Part shown: positions 42,601 through 49,530 of the stretch, in pieces
How positions within the stretch are numbered: the stretch's first letter is position 1
How the letters are laid out: the number at the start of each line of letters is the position of its first letter
From: Clostridiales bacterium UBA1206
Lineage (GTDB): Bacteria; Bacillota; Clostridia; Oscillospirales; CAG-382
NCBI GenBank assembly: GCA_002310055.1
Contig: DBXS01000025.1
Coordinates: forward strand, 1 to 64,000
Reading direction: 5' to 3'
DNA: 64,000 nt
Program-made: the position numbers and the translations under genes
Notes under the pieces: model-generated
What the model saw: the letters and a program-made list of their open reading frames with translations, nothing else
Told to the model about the DNA's origin: nothing
The model's database searches: none

Positions 42601-42758
42601 CCCGGCACTTTGAATGCGACGCCGGGGTCGGAGAAGCCGGTACCGGTAAGCCAAAGATATCCTTCATGTGCGGGGCTGCCGCTTGCGGAAGCAAAGACCG
42701 CAAAAGCGGAAAACAGTATCGCAGCAGAAATGACCAGACTCAGGAGCCTTTTTTTCAT
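39642..42758 (-). CDS. Large secreted protein: beta-sandwich-like N-domain, dockerin repeats, ~26 BspA LRRs
   Basis: 1038 residues. Signal peptide (about 1-25). Residues about 30-210 form a unique beta-rich region (YLWLTGTGFSDPG, ALVYFSEDCENDDGCVFLNC, IWSIDFSEGFDVNDPVD) that looks like a carbohydrate-binding type sandwich, but I cannot assign a family. Two dockerin-like repeats follow (GDYNNDGTVNSNDAIYLLRH and NDITGDCKVDSNDAIHLLRH), and then a long LRR_5 array ending YYSGTKAQWEAIEKDYSWN and VHCTDG. The gene is clearly richer in A/T at third positions than its neighbours, suggesting transfer or relaxed constraint. It has its own promoter (42809-42836) and terminator. Confidence 0.88.
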   Translation of the reverse strand: MKKRLLSLVISAAILFSAFAVFASASGSPAHEGYLWLTGTGFSDPGVAFKVPGSLVSDAPLTIRALVYFSEDCENDDGCVFLNCYSYAVEDSTSFDYLIAYNDYATDSTVEKGKWTEVVNTGFNPYAGTYGYYENTNTAPGMLTLGIGFYNATGTICVGYIILEQEGAEIWSIDFSEGFDVNDPVDCAKVIPGGLINMTDENRGVSWDCVNSPVIIEESSETSEEDDTLGILGDYNNDGTVNSNDAIYLLRHVLFPNEYPLESVYNDITGDCKVDSNDAIHLLRHVLFPNDFSILPFSEGLAYTVNDDGETCTITGPGTFNGNHLNVPLTINDYIVTDIQEEAFDDCSVYDSITIPVTVTYVGDNAFSNAPGLVCTVYTSSDAYYSYDAFDGVKGIHLIIPEGINSVWGGKDYPWGGSACYYNSFASSLIEVTLPKSLTTIATEAFSECRNLEKINIPENVTSIKEDAFYGCVSLKELEIPAKTNYIANSAFAFCGGLEQITVNSRNTVYFSKNNCLICKDDNTLMRSAGNSSIPSDGSVNNIGDYAFSGCATLTVANIPGCITGVGNYAFASCEALRYLTVSEGVESFGEYVFEYCNSLVDVVLPDSITTVGDGLFYCCESLHSVYMPKDLTSIGHDTFCNCTSLTILNVPETVTYIGRYAFYKCESLKSIGIPDSVTVIDQYAFSGCRSLGSITLPANLTAISNYCFKDCASLRSAKPPKGVTSIGAYAFQNCSKLETAILPESVTSIGACAYDNCTSLWLVSLPSGLEIITSAAFYGCRALTSINIPSGVTEIDYRAFYDCRALTDVNIPGTVKTIGGSAFEDCSSMTTVVLHEGTETIGSYAFAYCSSLTSINLPESLVTIGSDAFKETALDIETHENGLIYIGTQNNPYKFLCDVESTDQSTYSLNPATVHINGSAFRDCSSMISIVIPENVETIGNYAFQNCSGLTSVVLPEGVTDIGYSAFTGCSSLVSIRIPVSVTYIDGHVFDASAKDIYYSGTKAQWEAIEKDYSWNYYNWSDKCNLTVHCTDGNIIP

Positions 42759-42808
42759 GTTGTTCCAACCTTTCCGCGCGCGCAGATTTTACGGCGCGCA
42801 CACAGATA

Positions 42809-42836
42809 ATTATAATGCAAAACTTATCAAAGTCAA
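42809..42836 (-). promoter_or_regulatory. Promoter of the large LRR-dockerin gene
   Basis: On the minus strand TTGACT (42831-42836), 16 bp, TATAAT (42809-42814). Confidence 0.8.
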
Positions 42837-42932
42837 TAGATTTTAAATAAAAATATTTCTTTTGGCGCGCCTCGAGCGACGCGATCTCTTTATACGGCGA
42901 AGCGGTATTCCATGCCGCGCAGCGTGTATAGT

Positions 42933-42966
42933 TGAAAAAAGCCGCCTGGTCTGGCGGCTTTTTTCA
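42933..42966 (-). terminator. Terminator of the Gfo/Idh/MocA gene
   Basis: AAAAAAGCCGCC (42935-42946) pairs with GGCGGCTTTTTT (42953-42964), with A/T runs on both ends. It lies about 20 bp after the stop at 42985 and can work in both directions. Confidence 0.9.
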
Positions 42967-42984
42967 GATTCTATTTACTTCAGG

Positions 42985-44049
42985 TCAATCCAGCACTATT
43001 TCTTTTCCGCTTGCGGAAGAATCGTACATCGCCTGCATCATCTTGGCGGTGATTATGACGGTGTCGATATGCGAGGGGAGTTTTTCGCCGGTGCGGATGC
43101 AGCGGACGAAAGAATCGATCTCGGTCTGGAAATGCTGGTTGGGGGTGAACTTGGGTTTGGTGGAAACGAGGCAGCCGCAAGCGGTGGTCCACAGAGTGAA
43201 GTCGCCGCCGTACTGGAGTCTTATGCCGCCTTTGGTGCCGATGAAATCAATGTAGGATTCGCCTATGCCGATGTTCTGCGCCCACGCGCCGTTGAAGGTG
43301 ATGGTCGGGCCGGAGGTGCGGACGAAGCCGGTGACGAAGTCGTCGACGTCGTAGGTGCCGTTCAGATCCTTGGTGTTTTCGGCCCACATCGATTCGTAAA
43401 CGTAGTTCTTCATATCAACGCCCAGTTTGGAAAACGCCTTTGCCGAAACGGTCTTGGGAGTGGGATCGCCCATGCAGTACATAACTATATCAAGGTAGTG
43501 GACGCCCCAGTCTATGAGGACGCCGCCGCCGGAGATCTCGTTGGTGGTGAAAGCGCCGCCCAGGCCGGGTATGGAGCGCTGCGAACGGAAGCTGACGTAC
43601 ACGTGGTATACTTCGCCCAGGTCGCCGCGCTGGATCATTTCGCGGATCTTGTTGACTGCGGCGTTGAAACGGTTGACGACGCCGATGTTGAGCACTTTGC
43701 CGTATTTATGCTGCGCTTCTTGCATCTTGAGCGCGTCGGCATAGGTGCGGGCGGCGGGTTTTTCGCACAGCACGTTCTTGCCGGCGGCGAGCGCGTCGCA
43801 CGAAATGGTCATATGCATCCTGTTGGGGGTACATACCGAGACCGCTTCGACTTCGGGATCGTTTATTACGTCGTGATAATCCACGCACGCCTTGCCGCAT
43901 TTGTATTTTTCAACGGCGGCGTCGGCTCTTTCGGGGATGATATCGCAGAAATACTTGATCTCCACGTCGGGATTGTTGAGGTAAGCGGGGATATGCGCGT
44001 TATTGGCGATGGTACCGCATCCGATGATGCCTATTTTCATTTTTGCCAT
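42985..44049 (-). CDS. Gfo/Idh/MocA family oxidoreductase
   Basis: 354 residues from the ATG at 44049, chosen because it starts the Rossmann fold (MKIGIIGCGTIANNAHIPAY) and has ATGGAGGAATACATCAA upstream. The nucleotide-binding loop is GCGTIA; the EKP motif of the family appears as LCEKPAARTY, followed by GVVNRFNAAVNKIREM and a GVHYLDIVMYCMGD segment with the catalytic-site His. Such enzymes oxidise sugars or inositols with NAD(P); the substrate is unknown. It stands alone with its own promoter and terminator. Confidence 0.92.
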   Translation of the reverse strand: MAKMKIGIIGCGTIANNAHIPAYLNNPDVEIKYFCDIIPERADAAVEKYKCGKACVDYHDVINDPEVEAVSVCTPNRMHMTISCDALAAGKNVLCEKPAARTYADALKMQEAQHKYGKVLNIGVVNRFNAAVNKIREMIQRGDLGEVYHVYVSFRSQRSIPGLGGAFTTNEISGGGVLIDWGVHYLDIVMYCMGDPTPKTVSAKAFSKLGVDMKNYVYESMWAENTKDLNGTYDVDDFVTGFVRTSGPTITFNGAWAQNIGIGESYIDFIGTKGGIRLQYGGDFTLWTTACGCLVSTKPKFTPNQHFQTEIDSFVRCIRTGEKLPSHIDTVIITAKMMQAMYDSSASGKEIVLD

Positions 44050-44083
44050 TTGATGTATTCCTCCATACATTTTTGTTATCATA

Positions 44084-44112
44084 AGTTTATCACACAAGCG
44101 GTGTAAAATCAA
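44084..44112 (-). promoter_or_regulatory. Promoter of the Gfo/Idh/MocA gene
   Basis: On the minus strand TTGATT (44107-44112), 17 bp, TAAACT (44084-44089). Confidence 0.6.
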
Positions 44113-44206
44113 GAGAAAAATAAAAATTCTGCCGCCGTATTTACCGTATTTTGTGTGCGTGCGCGCAATTTGCGGCCATATCTTGGGCGCGCGCGTTCCG
44201 TTTTGC

Positions 44207-44235
44207 TTGACAAGAAGAAAAAAAGGCGTTATAAT
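44207..44235 (+). promoter_or_regulatory. Promoter of radC-dut-nrdR
   Basis: TTGACA (44207-44212), 17 bp, TATAAT (44230-44235). The leader contains CCGGAGGAAAACGAG before the TTG start of radC. Confidence 0.9.
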
Positions 44236-44279
44236 CAGTATGCAAGATCATAAAAACAACGCTCCGGAGGAAAACGAGT

Positions 44280-45002
44280 TTGGAAGAAGAGACCCACGAA
44301 GGCCACCGCAAGCGCCTGCGCGACAAGTATATCCTGGGCGGACCCGCCGCTTTGGGCGAAACGGGTGTGCTCGAGCTGCTGCTCACCTACGCGCTCCCGC
44401 GCCGCGACGTGCTGCCGCTGGCAAAATCGCTTATCGCGCGGTTCGGTACGCTGGAAAACGTATTTGCCGCCAGCGTGGGAACGCTGCTTTCGACCGGGCT
44501 GCTAAGCGAAAACGCCGCCGTGTTCATACATCTCGCGGGCGAACGCGCCTATTTGCGGCCCGCGCTTTCCGGGACATCCTCCGTCCCCGACGATAATACC
44601 GCCGCCGGGATATTTGCGGAAGTGTTCAAAGGAGCCGATAAGGAATCTGTCTACGTGCTGTGCCTGAACAAAGACCGCGAGCTGCTGTACCGCGGCACGG
44701 TGTTCGAAGGCGATATCAATTCGGTCCGGTTCCGTATACGCGACGTGACCGAGCCGGTCGTCTACAGCCGGGCGGAGCTGGTGTATCTGGGGCACAACCA
44801 TATTTCTGGTTCGGTGTATCCGTCGGGCTTCGATCTGGACACCACGCGCCGCATAGCCGATTCGCTCGCCAGCAACGACGCCGAGCTTCTGGAACATTTT
44901 ATAGTGTGCGGCACAAGCGTTATGGGCGTAAAAGAGGCGACTTCCGGGGCGCGGGAAGAAGCAAAAAAAGAAAACGGACAAAAAAAGGAAGAAGAAAAAT
45001 GA
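44280..45002 (+). CDS. radC: RadC family JAB-domain protein
   Basis: 240 residues from a TTG at 44280. CGGAGGAAAACGAG precedes it. The N-terminal HhH-like part has GHRKRLRDKYILGG and GVLELLLTYALPRRD. The JAMM region has YLGHNHISGSVYPSGFD, in which the usual Pro of HNHPSG is Ile. Members are annotated as DNA repair proteins, but the exact activity is unsettled. The stop overlaps the dut start (ATGA). Confidence 0.88.
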   Translation: MEEETHEGHRKRLRDKYILGGPAALGETGVLELLLTYALPRRDVLPLAKSLIARFGTLENVFAASVGTLLSTGLLSENAAVFIHLAGERAYLRPALSGTSSVPDDNTAAGIFAEVFKGADKESVYVLCLNKDRELLYRGTVFEGDINSVRFRIRDVTEPVVYSRAELVYLGHNHISGSVYPSGFDLDTTRRIADSLASNDAELLEHFIVCGTSVMGVKEATSGAREEAKKENGQKKEEEK

Positions 45003-45496
45003 TACAGACGGCAGTAATGTTTTCCATGAACGGCAACCGTATCGCGCGGTTCGAAAAAGTGGCGAGCGGTATTTCGGGCATCGCGCCGGAAGACGTCATA
45101 CTCCCCGTGCGCGCCACGTCCGGTTCCGCCGGCTACGATATCCGCACGCCGTTCGCGTTCACGCTCGAACCGGGGCAGAGCACGGCGATATGCACGGGGC
45201 TAAGGTGTTTTATGCAGCCCGGCTGGGTGCTTATGATTTTCCCGCGGTCGGGACTGGGGCGCAAATACCGCCTGCGGCTGGATAACACCACCGGAATAAT
45301 CGACAGCGACTACTATTATTCGCAGAACCAGGGGCATATAATAGTCCCCATCACCAACTGCGGCGACAAAACGCTTACGCTCGCCAAAGGCGAATCGTTC
45401 TGCCAGGGCGTTTTCGTGCCGTTCGGCATAACTTACGACGATAACGCCACCGCCGTACGCGACGGCGGCTTCGGCAGCACCGATATCAAAAAATAA
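44999..45496 (+). CDS. dut: dUTP diphosphatase (dUTPase)
   Basis: 165 residues from the ATG at 44999, which overlaps the radC stop. dUTPase motifs are visible: RATSGSAGYDIRTP (motif 1), PRSGLGRKY (motif 2), NTTGIIDSDYYYSQN (motif 3), AKGESFCQGVFVPF (motif 4) and a C-terminal GGFGSTD (motif 5). It removes dUTP and supplies dUMP. The combination with nrdR ties the operon to nucleotide supply. Confidence 0.93.
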   Translation: MIQTAVMFSMNGNRIARFEKVASGISGIAPEDVILPVRATSGSAGYDIRTPFAFTLEPGQSTAICTGLRCFMQPGWVLMIFPRSGLGRKYRLRLDNTTGIIDSDYYYSQNQGHIIVPITNCGDKTLTLAKGESFCQGVFVPFGITYDDNATAVRDGGFGSTDIKK

Positions 45497-45515
45497 CAAA
45501 AAAGGAGCAACTGTT

Positions 45516-45974
45516 ATGAAATGTCCCGCTTGCGCATACGAAGAAAGCAAAGTCGTCGACAGCCGCCCTTCGCCCGACGGCAACATGATCCGCCGCCGCC
45601 GCGAGTGCCTGGCCTGCGGCAAACGGTTCACCACCTATGAAACCATAGAGACCGCGCCGCTGGTGGTCGTCAAGCGCGATAAATCGCGCGAGGCGTACGA
45701 CCGCAGCAAGGTGCTTTCGTCCATAATCCGCTGCTGCGACAAACGGCAGGTCTCCCGCCGGCAGATGGAGGAAATGGTCACCGAGATCGAATATAAGCTG
45801 CAGAATTCATTGAGCGGCGAAGTCGCCTCGACCGAGATCGGCAAACTCGTCATGGATAAACTGCGCGAAGTCGACGAAGTCGCCTATATCCGTTTCGCCT
45901 CGGTCTACCGCCGGTTCCGCGACGTGGGCGACTTTATGGAAGAACTCAAAAAGCTGAGCGAAGAAAAGAAATAG
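45516..45974 (+). CDS. nrdR: Transcriptional repressor NrdR
   Basis: 152 residues, full length. The N-terminal zinc ribbon has CPACAYEESKVVDSRPS with CLACGKRFTTYE, and an ATP-cone (VVVKRDKSREAYDRSKVL) follows. NrdR represses ribonucleotide reductase genes according to dATP/ATP levels. SD: AAAAAGGAGCAAC. The last 88 bp (45887-45974) are present again at 47043-47130. Confidence 0.97.
   Translation: MKCPACAYEESKVVDSRPSPDGNMIRRRRECLACGKRFTTYETIETAPLVVVKRDKSREAYDRSKVLSSIIRCCDKRQVSRRQMEEMVTEIEYKLQNSLSGEVASTEIGKLVMDKLREVDEVAYIRFASVYRRFRDVGDFMEELKKLSEEKK
45887..45974 (+). repeat. Direct repeat, left copy: 3' end of nrdR
   Basis: 88 bp identical to 47043-47130 except one base. That base is synonymous (GAA versus GAG). 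The repeats bound an insert of 1068 bp. Confidence 0.95.
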
Positions 45975-46008
45975 AGCTTTACGTCATTATGTGTTTTCAA
46001 GGAAGTGA

Positions 46009-46122
46009 AGCGGAACATATATATCTGGCGGAAAGCAAAGAGTGCATTTAGATGAAAATGTTGTTATAAATCCATTGATGTTTTATCCGAACGTGGAATT
46101 TACGTTTGTGGGCGAAAGTTAA
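46009..46122 (+). pseudogene. Possible remnant of an ORF C-terminus
   Basis: 37 codons open after a TGA, reading SGTYISGGKQRVHLDENVV and ending PNVEFTFVGES at a TAA, with a composition like a coding tail but no start or SD. It lies between nrdR and the inserted lipoprotein gene. It may be a degraded fragment carried with the insert; I cannot assign a family. Confidence 0.35.
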
Positions 46123-46133
46123 GGAGGCCAATT

Positions 46134-47039
46134 ATGAAAAACAGGATCATTATAATTCTTCTGCTGCTTGTTTTTGCAATAGTTTTTTCTTCTTGCTCAA
46201 ACAGCCATGATGTGTCGTCCGAAGACCCTGCCGAACGTTCCGGAACGGCTGCGGTATCCGAGTTCGCCGAAAGCTCGATACCGTCTGAAACAAGCGAATT
46301 GGAAGAAGGTTCAACAGATTTGTCGACTGTCGAAGAAGAATCTTCCGAAGAAATATCCGAAGAACCGAGCGAAGAAACGTCCGACGTTCCAATAGAAATA
46401 CAAGTTGAGTTTCAACTTGCATACGAGGGGCAGTATTATCCGATATTCGGCTTTGACGATTTTGACAGATCCAAAACGAAATACTTTGAAGAATATATGA
46501 ACTGCGATACGTTGTTGTTCCGTATATGGCAGGAATGTATGACTAACAGAAATGTCAGAACCGAGTATAAAGACGTTTATGAGTTGTTGACAAGAAAAAT
46601 AATGCCGGGCTTCACCGGCGATCCTTTGTCGCTGCCGGTAGAGTATTATCTCATCAGGTCCACAGGCGTAACAAAAGAACAGTATACGTTTATGTACAGC
46701 GAAGAGAATCCCAATAAGGATAAGTTCGTGGGTTATCGACCAAACGCCGAAGAGATCGATATACTGTTTTCGGGCGACTATGATCTTATTATGAAAGAGT
46801 TGAAAGCGTTTAACGTTTATTACTACGACGGGGCTTTGTACAGAATAGATTATGAATTAGCCGCCCTTTTGAGAGAAAACGATCCGATCCTTGCGGAAAT
46901 GGCGGAGAAGGGCGAGCTTAAAGAGTTTATAGATTATGCTTTGCCGCTGATAGAAGAATACGCCGGCGGCAGCGACGGTGAAATCAGCATTAACGTCCTT
47001 ACGGCACTTAAAAACAAATTCTGGCCGGAAAACAGTTAA
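46134..47039 (+). CDS. Hypothetical lipoprotein (inserted after nrdR)
   Basis: 301 residues. Signal peptide with lipobox FSSC at Cys21, a Ser/Glu-rich linker (about 22-88), then a domain of about 210 residues (YEGQYYPIFGFDDFDRS, REN DPILAEM-type helices) that I do not recognise. The codon usage is markedly more A/T-rich than the flanking genes. SD: TTAAGGAGGCCAATT. It is the only gene in the 1068 bp segment between the two copies of the nrdR 3' end, so it is an acquired gene. Located at the cell surface by inference. Confidence 0.8.
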   Translation: MKNRIIIILLLLVFAIVFSSCSNSHDVSSEDPAERSGTAAVSEFAESSIPSETSELEEGSTDLSTVEEESSEEISEEPSEETSDVPIEIQVEFQLAYEGQYYPIFGFDDFDRSKTKYFEEYMNCDTLLFRIWQECMTNRNVRTEYKDVYELLTRKIMPGFTGDPLSLPVEYYLIRSTGVTKEQYTFMYSEENPNKDKFVGYRPNAEEIDILFSGDYDLIMKELKAFNVYYYDGALYRIDYELAALLRENDPILAEMAEKGELKEFIDYALPLIEEYAGGSDGEISINVLTALKNKFWPENS

Positions 47040-47042
47040 TTT

Positions 47043-47130
47043 TATCCGTTTCGCCTCGGTCTACCGCCGGTTCCGCGACGTGGGCGACTTTATGGAAGAG
47101 CTCAAAAAGCTGAGCGAAGAAAAGAAATAG
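47043..47130 (+). repeat. Direct repeat, right copy: second nrdR 3' end
   Basis: 88 bp copy of the nrdR 3' end, with the stop codon, four bases after the lipoprotein stop codon. No start or SD is visible, so it is not a gene by itself. It is probably the end of the ancestral nrdR, since the ancestral downstream DNA would follow it. Confidence 0.9.
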
Positions 47131-47193
47131 CGTTTCAAAAGCGCCCGTAATTGTCTTTTCTGGCGCAGTTTTGTGTCCGCATGCGCTTTCGTG

Positions 47194-47222
47194 TTGACAT
47201 ATCGCGCCGCGGATGGTAATAT
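47194..47222 (+). promoter_or_regulatory. Promoter of the solute-binding lipoprotein
   Basis: TTGACA (47194-47199), 17 bp, TAATAT (47217-47222). The gene starts 32 bp later after GAAAGGAAAACG. Confidence 0.8.
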
Positions 47223-47253
47223 CATAGCAGTATATACAGAAAGGAAAACGATC

Positions 47254-48783
47254 ATGAAAAAAACACTTGCGTTAATATGCGCGCTCGTTATGCTGCTTTC
47301 GCTGCTGCTCGCTTCTTGCGGCGGCGACAAGCCCGCCGAAGATTCCAAGGCGGAAACCTCCGTCCCGGCGGAAGACTCGTCGGCGGCGGATGGATCCGGG
47401 ACCGAACCCGTTTCGGAGTCCGACGAGGATCGGTATCTCGACGAAAACGGTAAATACGTCAACAAAAACCAGGTCCCGTTCAACGAAGACTGGAAACAGC
47501 GCAAGGAATTCCGCGTGCTCGTTTACAGCAACAACGTGCAGACGACCTATTTCAGCGAAGAGATAGAATCGTTTTACGAAACGACCGACGACAAGATACG
47601 CGAAGCGGTCGACACCCGCAACCGCGAAATAGAAGACAAATACGGCATAACCGTAAAAGCGGTCGCGGTCGATGACGTCGCGAGCAGATTGCGCGATTCG
47701 CTCGCCTCTGATCCGGTCTGCGACGCCGCAATGCCGTTTATGTACGCCGCGGCGGTGTTCGCGCAGGACGGACAGCTGTACGATCTGTGCGATTTTGAAG
47801 GATATCTCGATATCTACGCACCGTGGTGGGATCAGAACGCAAACGAAAGTCTTTCTATTGCAAACAAGATATACTTTACGACGGGCGACATTTCCATAAT
47901 GCAGAAAATAGTCAGCGGCGGCCTGGCGTTCAACAAAAAGCTTTTGGACAGCTATTTCCCCGGGCTCGATATTTACGAGCTGGTCGATCGCGGCGAATGG
48001 ACTTTTGACAAGTATTATTCTATGTGCAAAGAGGTAACCCACGATCTCAATGACGACGGCGTGATGGACGAAAACGATTTCTGGGGCGCGCTCAGCGCCG
48101 GTTCCAATCTGTATTTTTCCGGCGGCGAACCGCTTTGCTCCAAAGACCCGAACGATTATCCGGTAATCAACATAGGCAACAACGAAAGATCCATAGCCAT
48201 AATGCAAAAAGCGCTCGAGCTCTTAAACGACAAGCGCACGTGGAACATCACCGCGGACGAATTCACCGTGCAGGCGGGCAAATGGGATACGCTGGTGCGC
48301 ATATTCGGCGAAGGCAGGGCGCTGTTCGCCGGCGCGCTCGCTTCGGCTATTAAGAAATACCGCAAATACGACGTCGTTTTCGGTATCGTTCCCGCGCCCA
48401 AATACGACGTCGAGCAGGACGGCTACCACGGCAGATGCAGCAACGTGGCGTACGGCGTGTGCATCCCCACCAACGTGGAAGACCCGTATTTTTCGGCGTA
48501 TATGCTCGACCTTTTGGCGGTTGGCGGCAAGAATTACCTGACCAAAGCGTATTATGAAGCCACGCTCAAGGGCAAGGATATGGACACCGCCGAAGACGAG
48601 CGTATGCTTGACCTCGTTTACAGCGGAATATTCTACGATATTTCCGCCGTTTACAGAATAAATGAACTCGAAGATCTGCTCAAGCTCGACCAGCCCGACC
48701 AGTTCAGCCAGCAGCTCCAGTCGGTCCTCCCCATAGTGGAAGGCAAACTTGAAGAAATCGTCGAGAGGTACGAAAATAATTGA
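47254..48783 (+). CDS. Extracellular solute-binding lipoprotein
   Basis: 509 residues from the ATG at 47254. Lipobox LLASC at Cys22, a Glu/Ser/Ala-rich linker, then an extracellular solute-binding (family 1-like) fold with EFRVLVYSNN, REIEDKYGITVKAVAV and WDQNANESLSIANKIYFTTGD. A calcium-binding type loop, DLNDDGVMDENDF (about residues 266-278), is present. It resembles LplA-like substrate receptors of sugar ABC importers, but no permease genes are adjacent, so the transporter is unlinked or absent. It has its own promoter and terminator. Confidence 0.85.
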   Translation: MKKTLALICALVMLLSLLLASCGGDKPAEDSKAETSVPAEDSSAADGSGTEPVSESDEDRYLDENGKYVNKNQVPFNEDWKQRKEFRVLVYSNNVQTTYFSEEIESFYETTDDKIREAVDTRNREIEDKYGITVKAVAVDDVASRLRDSLASDPVCDAAMPFMYAAAVFAQDGQLYDLCDFEGYLDIYAPWWDQNANESLSIANKIYFTTGDISIMQKIVSGGLAFNKKLLDSYFPGLDIYELVDRGEWTFDKYYSMCKEVTHDLNDDGVMDENDFWGALSAGSNLYFSGGEPLCSKDPNDYPVINIGNNERSIAIMQKALELLNDKRTWNITADEFTVQAGKWDTLVRIFGEGRALFAGALASAIKKYRKYDVVFGIVPAPKYDVEQDGYHGRCSNVAYGVCIPTNVEDPYFSAYMLDLLAVGGKNYLTKAYYEATLKGKDMDTAEDERMLDLVYSGIFYDISAVYRINELEDLLKLDQPDQFSQQLQSVLPIVEGKLEEIVERYENN

Positions 48784-48801
48784 CAGAACAATATAAAAAC
48801 G

Positions 48802-48840
48802 CTCCCGAAAAGCGAATTTCGCTTTTCGGGAGATTTTTTG
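48802..48840 (+). terminator. Intrinsic terminator after the solute-binding protein gene
   Basis: CTCCCGAAAAGCGA (48802-48815) pairs perfectly with TCGCTTTTCGGGAG (48819-48832), followed by ATTTTTTG. Confidence 0.92.
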
Positions 48841-48841
48841 T

Positions 48842-48917
48842 CGATATAGATCCCTTGTAGGATCTTTGATATGCTCCGTTCCGGAACTCGATATGCCTTG
48901 CGGAAGGTCTTGTTCAC
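48842..48917. repeat. Left group of CGATAT units with hairpins
   Basis: (C/T)GATAT occurs at 48842, 48867 and 48889. The intervening segments fold: AGATCC...GGATCT and GTTCCGGAAC. The group resembles, in weaker form, the right-hand element at 49318-49529 and lies on the other side of the four-helix-bundle gene. Confidence 0.5.
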
Positions 48918-48934
48918 GATACCGTCATGCTTGT

Positions 48935-49303
48935 TTATGAGATAGCAGATGTGCTTTTTTCAGTATTTTTCTTTGCAGTGGTGATGGAAGCGATCAGTTT
49001 TCTGCGAATCGTTCCGCACTTGTCTGACACTGTTTTATACTGATACTCCGATAAAGAATGAACTTTGTATAGGATTTCAAGCCAATATTCCGTTTCATAA
49101 CACTCTTTCAGTGAGATTTCCAGTTTGCTTATAAAATCTGCTCTGCTGTGAGCATATTTTGCTTCATGCGCGTTTGCTCCTATAGAAGAACTCGAACGAA
49201 GCAACTGATTCGTAAATACGGATTTCGCCTTTATCAAATCACATAATTCTGTAACTTCAACAGTCAGCTCAACGGCGAGTTCTTTTATTGTTTTTTCTTC
49301 CAT
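48935..49303 (-). CDS. Four-helix-bundle protein (S23/IVS-related)
   Basis: 122 residues. The S23/IVS family signature is LLRSSSSIGANAHEAKYAHSRADFI and KLEISLKECYETEYWLEIL (about residues 35-80), predicted as four helices. Relatives are encoded within intervening sequences of 23S rRNA genes, and related bundles act as accessory subunits in diversity-generating retroelements; neither rRNA nor a reverse transcriptase is in this window. Flanked by GATAT-bearing hairpin groups on both sides, so it may belong to a small mobile element. Role unknown. Confidence 0.85.
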   Translation of the reverse strand: MEEKTIKELAVELTVEVTELCDLIKAKSVFTNQLLRSSSSIGANAHEAKYAHSRADFISKLEISLKECYETEYWLEILYKVHSLSEYQYKTVSDKCGTIRRKLIASITTAKKNTEKSTSAIS

Positions 49304-49317
49304 TCTTTATCCTTTCC

Positions 49318-49529
49318 GCGATATACGGCTTGCGCCGTGCGATATATTTGCTTTTTGCCCCACAAAAACCTTGTTTTTGCGGGGACCCCCTTGCGCAAAT
49401 GCGATATACGCTCACTCCGTCCGCGTGCGATATGCTATGAATTCCGTCTCGCACCGAAGGGGCATATCGCGCCGCAGGCATATCGCGTCCAACGGACATA
49501 TCGCGAATTTCGTCAGGAATTCATATCGC
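49318..49529. repeat. Multi-hairpin element: four GCGATAT then four ATATCGC
   Basis: GCGATAT at 49318, 49339, 49401 and 49427, and the inverse ATATCGC at 49464, 49480, 49498 and 49523. Most of the spacers fold: 49325-49338 (ACGGC/GCCGT), 49346-49400 (long hairpin, ATTTGC...GCAAAT and CAAAAAC/GTTTTTG), 49471-49479 (GCC/GGC), 49487-49497 (GTCC/GGAC) and 49505-49522 (GAATT/AATTC). The right end abuts the stop codon of the SPFH gene (49531). No coding potential beyond fragments is seen. Confidence 0.9.
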
Positions 49530-49530
49530 C

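Noticed and set aside
39642..42758. Long periodic stretch as a possible repeat array
   Set aside because: Again the coding period of LRR_5 repeats in a single gene with a signal peptide and a stop.
44153..44280. Alternative earlier starts for radC
   Set aside because: They would include the promoter elements; the TTG at 44280 has a proper Shine-Dalgarno and begins the conserved RadC sequence.
48935..49303. Diversity-generating retroelement around the four-helix-bundle gene
   Set aside because: No reverse transcriptase, template repeat or variable repeat is visible in the window.
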